Shown here: positions 28,837 to 37,497 of the stretch, in pieces
Layout of the letters: every line of letters begins with the position of its first letter
How positions within the stretch are numbered: the stretch's first letter is position 1
Assembly: GCA_963788585.1 (NCBI GenBank)
Contig: CAWBHA010000003.1
Span: forward strand, 992,001 to 1,056,000
Source of the DNA: Bog-473 sp963788585
GTDB lineage: Bacteria; Actinomycetota; Acidimicrobiia; Acidimicrobiales; RAAP-2
Reading direction: 5' to 3'
Length of the DNA stretch: 64,000 nucleotides
Position numbers and translations under genes: made by a program
Notes under the pieces: model-generated
Database searches by the model: none
Seen by the model: the letters and a program-made list of their open reading frames with translations, nothing else
Told to the model about the DNA's origin: nothing

Positions 28837-30948
28837 ATGCATCAGTGGACACGCAAATTGGTCGGCGCCACGGCGCTCGGAGCGGGAGCGGTCCTCCTGG
28901 TCGCCACGGCGGCCGGGGCGGCGCAGAACGGAAGCTCGGGGAACGGGAACGGAGGGAAAGCACAATCCGGGTCCTCCGCCCATGTGGCCCACGCCGGCCT
29001 GACGACCGGTGGCACGTTCACGTCGGCGGCCATGGTGCCGACCTCCGAGCGGACGGTCGATGTCGCGGGCCCGGTCAATTCGATCACCGGCTCGATCACC
29101 GGGGCGACGACCGTGACGACGCTGGCCGGCGAGGCCGTCGCCAGCGCCCTCGGCCCCGACGGCCAGACTGCACTCGTCGGCACGCGTGGCCCCACGCTCA
29201 ATGAGGTGACGGCGCCGCTGTCGCCCTCCCCGACGGTGACCAGCCTCGCCGTCGGTCAATTCACCGACGAAGGAGGGCCGGGCTACACCGTCTTCACCGA
29301 CGGGGTGGCCATCACCCCCGACGGCACCGCCGGCCTGGCCACGGCCGACTCGCAGGGGGCGATCGCGCTGAAGCGGACGGGCACCACCTGGGGTGTCGAC
29401 ACCAGCGTGCAGTCGCCGGGCCTCAACCAGGGCGACCCGGCCGCCGTCCCCCCCGTTCCCCCTCAGCCCCATCAGCCCGGATGGATCGAGGCGCCGACCC
29501 TGACGCCCAGCGCCACGTTGTACGACGGCGTCACCATCAGCGCCACCACCGGGGCCGACGGCCACTACGTCGGTCTGCTGATGGACGCCCAGGACAGCAC
29601 GGTGGCGGTCGTCACCGGGCTCGGGACGTCGGCGGCCAAGGTTTCGGGCACGCTCACCGACGCCACCAACATTACGGACTCCGGGTACTACGGCTTCGAC
29701 GACTTCGGCAACGGCGGCATGTCCTTCTCGCCGACCACGGCGACCAAGGCGGCGGTGGTCACGGCCAACGGGTTCGGGGTGCTCAACCTCACCAACCCGG
29801 CAGCTCCGACGCTGGGCTCGCTGACCACGATCACCGGTGCGGCCGGCCACGGGGCGCAGTCGGTGGCGGTGGCCCCCGACGGCAACCACGTGGCGGTGGC
29901 GGTGGGGGACGTCCTCTACTTCTACTCCGGGCTCCTCAACGCGACGGCCGGCTCGCCGCTGACCCCCAGCGCTCCGCCGATCACCTTCCCCAACCTCGTG
30001 GACTCGCTGAACTACACGGCCAGTGGCAATCTCGCGGTCAACTACGAGAACCTCACCGGCACCACCGGGGTCCTGGCCACGATCACCAACACCGAGTCGA
30101 CGCCGGCCACGCCGGGCAACGCCCTGCTGCTGTCCGGTCTCGCCCCGGACGCCAACGGCGCCTCGGTGCTGCCGACGGCGGCGGCCCTCAACACCGGCTA
30201 CCTCGAGGTGGCCAGCGACGGCGGTCTCTTTGCCTTCGGCAAGGCCCAGTTCTACGGGTCGATGGGCGGCATACCGCTGAACAAGCCGGTTGTCGGACTG
30301 GCCTCCACGCCCGACAACAAGGGGTACTGGGAGGTGGCGAGCGACGGCGGCATCTTCTCCTTCGGTGACGCTGTCTTCCACGGTTCGACCGGGTCGCTGG
30401 TGCTGAACAAACCGATCGTGGGCATGGCCGCGACGCCGGACGGCCAGGGGTACTGGCTGGTGGCCAGCGACGGCGGCATCTTCGCCTACGGCGACGCCCA
30501 CTTCTTCGGCTCCATGGGCGGCAAGCCCCTGAACAAGCCGATCGTGGGCATGGCGGCCACGCCGGACGGCCAGGGCTACTGGGAGGTGGCCAGCGACGGC
30601 GGCATCTTCTCCTTCGGTGACGCCGTCTTCCACGGCTCGTCGGGCAGCCTCGTCCTCAACAAGCCGGTGGTGGGCATGGCCCCGACGCCCGACGGTCAGG
30701 GCTACTGGCTGGTGGCCAGCGACGGCGGCATCTTCTCGTACGGCGACACCACCTTCTACGGCTCGATGGGCAGCATTCCCCTCAACAAGCCGGTGGTGGG
30801 CATCGCCGCCTCCAACAACGGCCAGGGCTACTGGGAGGTGGCCAGCGACGGCGGCATCTTCTCCTTCGGGAACAGTGCCTTCTTCGGCTCGATGGGCGGC
30901 AAGCCGCTCAACCAGCCGATCGTCGGCATGGCCGCCACCGTCGGCTAG
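28837..30948 (+). CDS. Secreted repeat protein: propeller-like region plus six 42-residue repeats
   Basis: 703 aa from ATG 28837 (GTGAGGAGA upstream). Signal peptide KLVGATALGAGAVLLVATAAGA. Residues about 50-450 contain beta-strand-rich, Asp-Gly turn segments (VAITPDGTAGLATAD, VAVAPDGNHVAVAVGD) like lactonase/YVTN propellers. The C-terminus has six tandem repeats of 42 residues starting GY(W/L)(E/L)VASDGG and ending PDGQ (30196-30945). Repeats alternate two subtypes (GSMGG-K/I-PLN and GST/SGSLVLN), so a two-unit duplication is likely. This repeat type is common in secreted Acidimicrobiia proteins. It may bind cell-wall or substrate polymers; the function is unknown. Confidence 0.8.
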   Translation: MHQWTRKLVGATALGAGAVLLVATAAGAAQNGSSGNGNGGKAQSGSSAHVAHAGLTTGGTFTSAAMVPTSERTVDVAGPVNSITGSITGATTVTTLAGEAVASALGPDGQTALVGTRGPTLNEVTAPLSPSPTVTSLAVGQFTDEGGPGYTVFTDGVAITPDGTAGLATADSQGAIALKRTGTTWGVDTSVQSPGLNQGDPAAVPPVPPQPHQPGWIEAPTLTPSATLYDGVTISATTGADGHYVGLLMDAQDSTVAVVTGLGTSAAKVSGTLTDATNITDSGYYGFDDFGNGGMSFSPTTATKAAVVTANGFGVLNLTNPAAPTLGSLTTITGAAGHGAQSVAVAPDGNHVAVAVGDVLYFYSGLLNATAGSPLTPSAPPITFPNLVDSLNYTASGNLAVNYENLTGTTGVLATITNTESTPATPGNALLLSGLAPDANGASVLPTAAALNTGYLEVASDGGLFAFGKAQFYGSMGGIPLNKPVVGLASTPDNKGYWEVASDGGIFSFGDAVFHGSTGSLVLNKPIVGMAATPDGQGYWLVASDGGIFAYGDAHFFGSMGGKPLNKPIVGMAATPDGQGYWEVASDGGIFSFGDAVFHGSSGSLVLNKPVVGMAPTPDGQGYWLVASDGGIFSYGDTTFYGSMGSIPLNKPVVGIAASNNGQGYWEVASDGGIFSFGNSAFFGSMGGKPLNQPIVGMAATVG
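30196..30945 (+). repeat. Six tandem 126-bp coding repeats
   Basis: Each unit encodes 42 residues with core VASDGGIFSFGDA and NKP(I/V)VGMA. Units 2 and 4, and units 3 and 5, are most alike, pointing to amplification in pairs. The final unit ends at the stop codon. Confidence 0.85.
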
Positions 30949-31181
30949 TGACCTGAGTCAGAGGTGATTCGCTGACGGAGGACATCCGGCTTGGGTCTCG
31001 GAGCTCGAAGCTTCGAACAACTGACCTTCTCTAAGTCGTCCCAGTCCGCGAACCCGGATCGAGCGAGAGCTCACCAGCGGCGAAGTCGCATCCACTTCAG
31101 GCTCGGGCCGGAGGGCCGAGGCGATCACCGCATTCCGAAGGGTCAGCAGTCACCTCCAACACTCCCAATCGTCCGGGTTTT

Positions 31182-31748
31182 TTACCTCAACTGGCGGCCG
31201 AGGAAGGCCAGAAGTCGCTCCTGCTCGTCCGCGCCAGGTGGCGCCGGCAGGTCCGGACCATACATACCGGGACCTCGGAGCAGGTGCCCAACTCGTTGAA
31301 GCCGCGCGAGATGCTCCCGAACAAGATCGGGATCGAGTCGGACGTCGAGGTCAGCGGACCGAGCGATGTCCCAAGTGTGAATGAGGATCTCAACCGAAAA
31401 GAGCCCAAGACCGCGCTCGACGCTGTGTTCGCCGAACGGCCAATGCACTTTGAGATCGAGTACTTCAGGGGGGCACACCTCTTCGAGACCCCGCCGAGCC
31501 GTCTCCCACGCGATGATCGGCGGAACCTCATTGTCCAGCGCCGTTTGGGGAGAAGCGGAAGCGGATCGTTCGTCGCCCGTGACCAAGTCTGCTCCCCAAC
31601 GGATCTCGGTAATCAGGTGGACGGCAACGTCTCGTCCGCTCCAGCCCTCACAAGGAGATGGTGAATCCCACCGATCGGCGGGGACTCGGCGGAGCACTCC
31701 TTCACACCCGTCCATCGCCCGTTCGAAGGCGGGCCACCCAAGTGCCAT
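31182..31748 (-). CDS. MDMPI/DinB-like metal-binding protein (TIGR03086 type)
   Basis: 188 aa, ATG 31748. The opening WPAFERAMDGCEGVLRRVPA with SPCEGWSGRDVAVHLITEI is the N-terminal pattern of the mycothiol-dependent maleylpyruvate isomerase/DinB superfamily, and IHTWDIARS holds a second conserved His. His in AVHL and HTWD, with an acidic residue, would bind a divalent metal. In actinobacteria these often use mycothiol as cofactor. It is the last gene of an apparent operon after the P450 and flavin oxidase genes, 46 bp below the oxidase stop, suggesting a detoxification or conjugation step in the same pathway (inference). Confidence 0.82.
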   Translation of the reverse strand: MALGWPAFERAMDGCEGVLRRVPADRWDSPSPCEGWSGRDVAVHLITEIRWGADLVTGDERSASASPQTALDNEVPPIIAWETARRGLEEVCPPEVLDLKVHWPFGEHSVERGLGLFSVEILIHTWDIARSADLDVRLDPDLVREHLARLQRVGHLLRGPGMYGPDLPAPPGADEQERLLAFLGRQLR

Positions 31749-31794
31749 CCCGCCGACCCTATCCGGCGAGCACTGCTACTAGATCCTGTCGGGG

Positions 31795-33459
31795 CTATGA
31801 GTCCGGAATCGCTGCGGCGCCGTGGTGAACACGAAACATGTCGGTCGGGTCATAGTGTGCCTTGACCGCTTGAAGGCGCGGATAGCTACTACCCCAGAAG
31901 GCCTCCGGCCAGTTCTCCTCGAAGTAGTCGGTCTCGTTCACGTAGCTCCCTGCACCCGGGGCTATGGCCCGAATACTCGCCATTGCCGCGCTCACGCGAG
32001 TCGCACGTCGACGCGCCAAGTCCAGATCGGGTTCGTGCCGCGAGATCCCCGGAAAGGCGTACTGCTCCGCGGAGGCTGCGATGACGAGCGCCGCGGCCTC
32101 GAAGACTGCGGGGTTGACGGCCGTTTCCCGATCTCGGGCCACGGCATCAGCCGAGGCACCGGCCAAACCTTTGTTGAAATGGAGGCTCACGTGCCAGTGT
32201 CGAGTGGCGGCGAACAGCGCGTCAGCGAGCTGGCGTGGCGCCTCAGTGCAGAGCCGGACAGGGAGCCAATGGGATTGATAGGCGTGGATGTACTGGGAGA
32301 CTTCGCCCTGATTGTTCGCCCACCAGAATCGCTCGGCGGGGGAGCCGGGACGGGCATCGTGGCAGATCATCTCGGGTGCCAAGTCATGAAGGTTCTGCAC
32401 GTCCCAGAAGGATTCGAAAGGCGTGACGGCGACAAAGATGTCAGCGCGGTACTCATCTGGGGAACGAGCGATCCACGACAAGAAGGGCTCCCATGTGGCA
32501 TGGGCGGCTTCCTCGGTGATCGCTCCCGCCAGTAGGGCAAATTCGACGGAGCCGTCTTCGCCGAAGCGGATCTGTTCCCCCCAATGGTCGTCACACAACT
32601 GTGGAAACACGTCCACCAACCTCCTTATGAGCCGCCGGTAGGCATCGGCGTCGACTGCCCGCACGGTGCCGGCCACGACGCCAATGGTGGGCGGCGGCTC
32701 GTGGGTCCGCATCGTCAATCGGGTCACGACCCCGAGTCCGAAGCCCCCACCTCGCAGTGCCCAGAACAGTTCGGGGTGCGAGAAGGCGTTCGCCACGACA
32801 ATCTCGCCCGACGCTGTCACTATCTCGGCCTCGAGCAGATTGCCGGCCGCCGTGCCGTAGCGCCGTGAGAAGGTCCCAAAGCCACCACCGAGGGTAAATC
32901 CGGCCACCCCCACACTCGTGCAGCCGCCGCCTTGGACATAGCTCCCACTGGGTTGGAGGGCGTGGTACGCCTCGAGCCAGCGAGCACCGGCCCCGAGGCC
33001 GATCGCCGGCACGCCAGGTTCGGCCGCCGGCGCACCTTTTGGCGAGAAGGCTTGGTGGATCGAGATGTCGCGCAGTTCGTGCGTCCAGATCATGAGCGCG
33101 CCGGCGTCGTTGGAACGCCCGAGATAGTCGTGACCCGTCCCCCTGACCACGACCGGCAGCTCTCGCTCGGCACAGAAGCGAAGTGCCAACGCGACATCGT
33201 CGGCCGACCCGGCCGCGACCACCCGAGGGCTGGGTCCGGACACAAAGGCGTTGAGCCATCCGGTGGTATGGAACGCAGCCGGGTCGTCTTCGATGGCAAA
33301 GGGGTTCGTGAGTCTTGCCAGGTCGTCGGCGCAGGCTTGGCTCTGCGGGTCGGCAAGGCACTCGTGCAGCGGTGGCAGGGGCGTGATGAGCTGAGTTCCC
33401 AGGTGTCGTGTCAGATCTGTCCAGTCCGACTCGCTGACATCGTCCATGGATCCATTCAT
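31795..33459 (-). CDS. FAD-linked oxidase, BBE family (PCMH-type)
   Basis: 554 aa from ATG 33459, chosen because the longer frame would overlap the P450 gene. FAD-binding PCMH domain: VVVRGTGHDYLGRSNDAGAL (His equivalent to the 8-alpha-histidyl FAD ligand), GAGARWLEAYHAL, QGGGCTSVGVAGFTLGGGFG. GGGGFGLGV-type GGGFGLGVVTRLTM follows. The C-terminal BBE motif has NETDYFEENWPEAFWGSSYP and YDPTDMFRVHHG. Such enzymes oxidise alcohols, carbohydrates or alkaloid-like substrates with O2. No signal peptide seen. Starts 13 bp after the P450 stop, so it is co-transcribed with it. Confidence 0.9.
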   Translation of the reverse strand: MNGSMDDVSESDWTDLTRHLGTQLITPLPPLHECLADPQSQACADDLARLTNPFAIEDDPAAFHTTGWLNAFVSGPSPRVVAAGSADDVALALRFCAERELPVVVRGTGHDYLGRSNDAGALMIWTHELRDISIHQAFSPKGAPAAEPGVPAIGLGAGARWLEAYHALQPSGSYVQGGGCTSVGVAGFTLGGGFGTFSRRYGTAAGNLLEAEIVTASGEIVVANAFSHPELFWALRGGGFGLGVVTRLTMRTHEPPPTIGVVAGTVRAVDADAYRRLIRRLVDVFPQLCDDHWGEQIRFGEDGSVEFALLAGAITEEAAHATWEPFLSWIARSPDEYRADIFVAVTPFESFWDVQNLHDLAPEMICHDARPGSPAERFWWANNQGEVSQYIHAYQSHWLPVRLCTEAPRQLADALFAATRHWHVSLHFNKGLAGASADAVARDRETAVNPAVFEAAALVIAASAEQYAFPGISRHEPDLDLARRRATRVSAAMASIRAIAPGAGSYVNETDYFEENWPEAFWGSSYPRLQAVKAHYDPTDMFRVHHGAAAIPDS

Positions 33460-33472
33460 CAGGTTCAGTGCC

Positions 33473-34681
33473 TTATCGCCTGTCAAAGAGGACAGGAATC
33501 GTGTCAGGAGATCGAAAGACTGCGGTCGTGGTACAGATTCGAGGGACCGCTCTTTCGGGATCGAGGCGGAGATTAGGCAGGCGTTCCAAGAGCGCATCGA
33601 GCGCGACCCGTGTCTCGAGACGCGTCAGATGCATCCCCAAACAGGCATGAGGCCCTGATCCGAACGCCAGGTGGGGAGTCGGCGTGCGGTGGATGTCGAA
33701 GACTTCTGCGTTGTCGAAGCGCTTCTCGTCATGGTTCGCCGACGACACATAGACGTAGACAAACTGACCAGGCGGGATCTCGACACCACCCAAGAACGCG
33801 CGCTGGCGGCATTGGCGCAGCACCATGAGGAACGGCGTTTCCCATCGCAAACCCTCTTCGATCGCGGGCACCCGCAGATCGGGATTGCTTCTGATCGCGT
33901 CGAGCTGATCTTGGTGTGTGAGGAGTGCGACCAGCAGGTTGCCGAGGGATCTGTACGTTGTCTCAATGCCGGCAGGGAGCAGAAGTCGAATGAACGAGAA
34001 GATGGCATCGTCATCCAGACGCCGTTGATCAACCTCAGACGTCACGAGCGCACTGATGAGATCATCTCGCGGCTGAGCTCGGCGTTCAGAGACCAGTGGA
34101 TAGAAGTAGCTCCGGAACTCTTCGAGCGCGGCAGTCCCGCGATCGAGGTCAACGAAAATGTTGATGAGATCGTGCGCCCACGACGACTGGAACCGCTGCA
34201 CATCTTGCTCGGGTAAGCCGAGAATACGTGCAATCACTCTCACCGGAAAGACAAACGTCAAACTCTCGACCAAGTCGGCATGGTCTTCTTCGACGAACGA
34301 GTCGATCACCGCATCGATCACCCGTCGAATGAACGAGCTTTGCCACTGGGCGAGGAGCTTGGGCCTGAATGCCGGGGCTACCAGAGCCCGGTTGATCCGA
34401 TGCTCGGGTTCGTCCATCGCGATGACGGTGTTGACGAACATCGGACCCATCGCCTCACCCAGATGGCGCGATGAGAATGTCTCGTGGTCGCGGAGGACGG
34501 CCACGACCTCGTCATATCCAAGGACGTGGATCGCGCCCGCACCATAAGAGGTCTCGCTGAACGGGGAAACCGATTGCACAGCGGCTTTTCGACGAGCCGT
34601 TGCGAGCAGGGAATAGGGATCGTCGACGTCCGACTCCGGCTTGAGCACGGCGGGGGTTGGGTCTCGGACGCGATCCGTCAT
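33473..34681 (-). CDS. Cytochrome P450
   Basis: 402 aa bacterial class I P450. I-helix LLPAGIETTYRSL (the AGxETT oxygen-activation motif), K-helix EGLRWETP (ExxR), and haem ligand Cys in FGSGPHACLGMHLTRLE. The N-terminal half contains AMDEPEHRINRALVAPAF, typical of CYP families acting on terpenes, steroids or fatty acids. No ferredoxin or reductase gene adjoins it, so redox partners must come from elsewhere. Start ATG 34681 faces the divergent TetR gene across a 149-bp gap with a palindrome. Co-transcribed with the flavin oxidase. Lower GC than the core genes around it. Confidence 0.95.
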   Translation of the reverse strand: MTDRVRDPTPAVLKPESDVDDPYSLLATARRKAAVQSVSPFSETSYGAGAIHVLGYDEVVAVLRDHETFSSRHLGEAMGPMFVNTVIAMDEPEHRINRALVAPAFRPKLLAQWQSSFIRRVIDAVIDSFVEEDHADLVESLTFVFPVRVIARILGLPEQDVQRFQSSWAHDLINIFVDLDRGTAALEEFRSYFYPLVSERRAQPRDDLISALVTSEVDQRRLDDDAIFSFIRLLLPAGIETTYRSLGNLLVALLTHQDQLDAIRSNPDLRVPAIEEGLRWETPFLMVLRQCRQRAFLGGVEIPPGQFVYVYVSSANHDEKRFDNAEVFDIHRTPTPHLAFGSGPHACLGMHLTRLETRVALDALLERLPNLRLDPERAVPRICTTTAVFRSPDTIPVLFDRR

Positions 34682-34774
34682 CGCCTCAAAGCCTCTGCAC
34701 TGAGCTTGGTTACGCCGCGTTGCCCGCAGTCGCCGGGGTTTCGGCCCTCCATGTGTGACAACTATGTCAGAAGA

Positions 34775-34789
34775 TAGACAATCTGTCTA
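34775..34789. promoter_or_regulatory. TetR operator candidate in P450/tetR divergent promoter
   Basis: TAGACAATCTGTCTA: six-base arms TAGACA/TGTCTA perfectly inverted around ATC. It sits 42 bp before the tetR ATG and about 94 bp before the P450 ATG, so one repressor dimer could control both. Confidence 0.6.
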
Positions 34790-34830
34790 GAGAGTGCCAT
34801 TACTGCCAGGAAGGTGACAAGCTTGGAGGC

Positions 34831-35439
34831 ATGGTTCGACTCACACCCGAGCACCGCCGTCAGCTTGCCCGCGAGGCCATGCTCGACGCCGCCGAGACCG
34901 TCTTTGCCAAGAAGGGATTCGGCGGAGCGGCGATGGACGAGATCGCAACCGAGGCGGGGTTCAGTCGAGCGGCGGTGTACGCCCGCTTCAGTAACAAAGA
35001 AGAACTCCTCGGGGCGGTTCTCGATCGTCACAGCGCACGCGAGGCCGAGGCGTTCCGCGCCATGGCCGTTCCCGCGACCCCGCTCGAGGGAGCCTTAGAC
35101 GCAGCCGAGATCTTCCGCCAAAGGATGACCCTCGACACGGTCCCGCTGGACCTCGAGCTGCGATTGAACGCACTCCGCAATCCCAAACTGCGCCAACGCG
35201 TCGTCGACGCGGATAGAAGCCTCGGGGAGAAGATGACGCAACTGATCGAAGACAACATGAAAACCGCGCAACGTCGCCTCAACATCCCGGCCGAAGACCT
35301 GGCGGATATCGGAAGAGCGGCTGTCTCTGGACTCATGCAGTATGCGGCCCTCGATGAGATCAACGTCGAACGCTTTGAGCGTCTTGTGGAGTCACTCTTC
35401 GTGCTGCTGACCGGTCCATACGAAGACAAGCTCGATTGA
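34831..35439 (+). CDS. TetR-family transcriptional regulator
   Basis: 202 aa. N-terminal TetR helix-turn-helix: REAMLDAAETVFAKKGFGGA, MDEIATEAGFSRAAVYARFS, NKEELLGAVLDRH. The C-terminal ligand domain (residues about 75-200) is helical without assignable specificity. Divergent from the P450-oxidase-MDMPI operon; the palindrome between them is the obvious binding site. The ATG at 34831 starts directly at the usual TetR N-terminus. Confidence 0.93.
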   Translation: MVRLTPEHRRQLAREAMLDAAETVFAKKGFGGAAMDEIATEAGFSRAAVYARFSNKEELLGAVLDRHSAREAEAFRAMAVPATPLEGALDAAEIFRQRMTLDTVPLDLELRLNALRNPKLRQRVVDADRSLGEKMTQLIEDNMKTAQRRLNIPAEDLADIGRAAVSGLMQYAALDEINVERFERLVESLFVLLTGPYEDKLD

Positions 35440-35670
35440 GCGACGGCAGTCGTCGTGTGTCCTAGCCGATCGCAGATGAGCGATGACCGAAGATCGCCGG
35501 GCTGAGCTGTCCATACGACGAACGAGGTTGCCCGCTCGGTAGGCTGAACCCGCCACTGCCTTCGGCGCGAAGAAAGGGTATTTTGCCCAAAAGCGCCTTC
35601 GAGGCGCGTCTTATGCTCGTTCAATGCCGGGCCGGTTGTTCGAAGACAACTGATTGGCCCACCCAGTCCT

Positions 35671-36786
35671 TCATGGGGCAGCAGATGTCGTCAGGCCCAG
35701 GACCTCGGCATATCGATCGACCATGAGGTCGCGTCCCTTGATCGTCGCGACCATCTCAGTGGAGCTGAGCTCCTCTTGGCCAGGGAGTTGGCCACTGCCG
35801 CCTTCGGGACCTATGGGCACGATGATGGCCGGCCCGTATGGTTCGTAGGAGACGAGATCTGCGTCTCCGTGGACCAATTTGATGACGTTCTCGGCGACGA
35901 CCTGCGCTTGCCTCCCAGCCATGCCGGCCATCTTGGCGTCCGCGGTCGAAACATCGCCGATAGCGAACACGGTGTCGTGTCCCTCGACCTGGAGCGTCGG
36001 CCTGACCGTAACGAATCCATCTGGGCGCCGCGCCCGTGCCAGGTCGCCCTTCAGGTAGTCGCTGATCGGCGTGACCCCGAAGCACTGGAACCAGATGTCT
36101 GCTGTGATGTCGCGGCCGGACTTCGTCGTCACGGTGAATGTTGCATGTTCGTTGGCCACGGTCGAAGGTAGCTGAACGAGGCTTTCGCCAAGCACAAGTT
36201 CCACACCGCGGTCGGTGAGCTGACGACGCAGCTCGGCCCGCAAGTCGGGACGGAACCGATCTCCGAGGACATCGTCGGCGAGGTCCAGCAGCGTGACGTG
36301 CTTCTCCGGCCACTTGGCGACGATCTCGCCCGCGAGCTCGATCCCGACGGCACCGGCGCCGACAAGGAGGACGCGGCCTGCGTCCTCAAGTTCGGCGTAT
36401 GCGGCCCGATAGTTGTCGACCGCATCATCAGCGTGGTGCGCATTGCTCTTGGCGGGGAACGGGTAGGTCGACCCACTCGCGAGCACGACGTAGTCGGGCA
36501 TGATCGTCTCGTCCGATGCCAGTACGACGTGATTGCTGGTCACCTCGACGGCGCGACCTTGGACGACGCGCCCATGGGTCAGAAGGCGGTCGTAGGGCAA
36601 GAAGATGCTGGGCGCGAAGCTCGGTTCGACCAGGGCCCGCAGCGCCCCGACGTTGTGCACGAAGGCATCCTTCGGCTCGATGAGCACCACCTCGACCTCG
36701 GCGTCGAGTGCCTTGGCCACATTGACACCGCCATACCCCCCTCCGATCACCACGACCATCGGCCGGACGCCGCTTTCATCTGACAT
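35671..36786 (-). CDS. FAD/NAD(P)H-dependent oxidoreductase (NDH-2/FSP1-like)
   Basis: 371 aa from ATG 36786 with GGAAGG upstream. Two Rossmann motifs: MVVVIGGGYGGVNVAKAL for FAD and VLLVGAGAVGIELAGEI for NAD(P)H. The FAD-binding C-terminal VFAIGDVSTADAKMAGMAGRQ is intact. Overall it resembles single-subunit quinone reductases (NDH-2, AIF/FSP1 group) rather than glutathione-reductase types, as no redox-active CxxxxC is seen. Divergent from an HxlR regulator, which typically controls quinone or aldehyde detoxification genes. Confidence 0.87.
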   Translation of the reverse strand: MSDESGVRPMVVVIGGGYGGVNVAKALDAEVEVVLIEPKDAFVHNVGALRALVEPSFAPSIFLPYDRLLTHGRVVQGRAVEVTSNHVVLASDETIMPDYVVLASGSTYPFPAKSNAHHADDAVDNYRAAYAELEDAGRVLLVGAGAVGIELAGEIVAKWPEKHVTLLDLADDVLGDRFRPDLRAELRRQLTDRGVELVLGESLVQLPSTVANEHATFTVTTKSGRDITADIWFQCFGVTPISDYLKGDLARARRPDGFVTVRPTLQVEGHDTVFAIGDVSTADAKMAGMAGRQAQVVAENVIKLVHGDADLVSYEPYGPAIIVPIGPEGGSGQLPGQEELSSTEMVATIKGRDLMVDRYAEVLGLTTSAAP

Positions 36787-36845
36787 GTGCACCTTCCATA
36801 GTTCTCTCTTGTAACTGACCACATCATGCGTCACTATTGAGACCG

Positions 36846-37262
36846 ATGAAAGACGGCACTTCAACGTCACCGAGGCACATGCGTGATACCGACCCGACCT
36901 GCGAAGTGCGGAACATCCTCGATCGGATCGCGGACAAGTGGTCGTTGCTTGTCATCTACGAATTGGCCGACGGCGTGCGCCGGTTCACTGAGTTGCGCCG
37001 TGAGATTGACGGGATCAGCCAACGAATGTTGACGCTCACCCTGCGTCAGCTGGAACGAGAGGGCCTCGTGAGTCGGAAGGTCTTCGCAGTGGTCCCTCCT
37101 CGAGTTGACTACCAGCTCACGCCTCTCGGATCAACGCTGCTCGACACCATCCAATCGCTCGTCTTGTGGGCCGGCGAGCACGGGCACGAGATCGCTGACG
37201 CCCGCGCTGCCTACGACCAGCGAGTGGCGACAGAAGGAGGGCTGAAGTCAAAGTTGAAGTGA
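36846..37262 (+). CDS. HxlR-family transcriptional regulator
   Basis: 138 aa from ATG 36846 (an in-frame TTG at 36837 is possible). Winged helix with NILDRIADKWSLLVIYELAD, RRFTELRREIDGISQRMLTL and LRQLEREGLVSRKVFAVVPP, ending LTPLGSTLLD. The Cys in DPTCEVRNIL sits where redox-sensing HxlR proteins (YodB, CatR, QorR) have their reactive cysteine. The 59-bp gap to the divergent oxidoreductase gene must hold the operator. Likely a quinone/electrophile-sensing repressor of that gene (inference). Confidence 0.9.
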   Translation: MKDGTSTSPRHMRDTDPTCEVRNILDRIADKWSLLVIYELADGVRRFTELRREIDGISQRMLTLTLRQLEREGLVSRKVFAVVPPRVDYQLTPLGSTLLDTIQSLVLWAGEHGHEIADARAAYDQRVATEGGLKSKLK

Positions 37263-37497
37263 TCGATGCCTGTGCGTGTGGGCGCCGCAGGGGTTGCGGA
37301 GCGAGGACACGCCGACGAGCCCTCCCTCAGTTGACGATGTCGGGACACCCAGAGGCGGGTGCAGGCCAGCCTCGGCCACAGGCGCCGGCCCACACCGGCT
37401 CCCTCGGCGGGGGAATCGGAAGCTTGACGGTGAACATCCCGCAATCTCGTCGCGGACCCCTTACCCTTTCGGACAAAGGACCTCGAACATCTCGTAT

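Noticed and set aside
36787..36845. Inverted repeat as HxlR operator
   Set aside because: Partial matches (GTAACTGA and TCACTATT) are too weak to call, although an operator must lie here.
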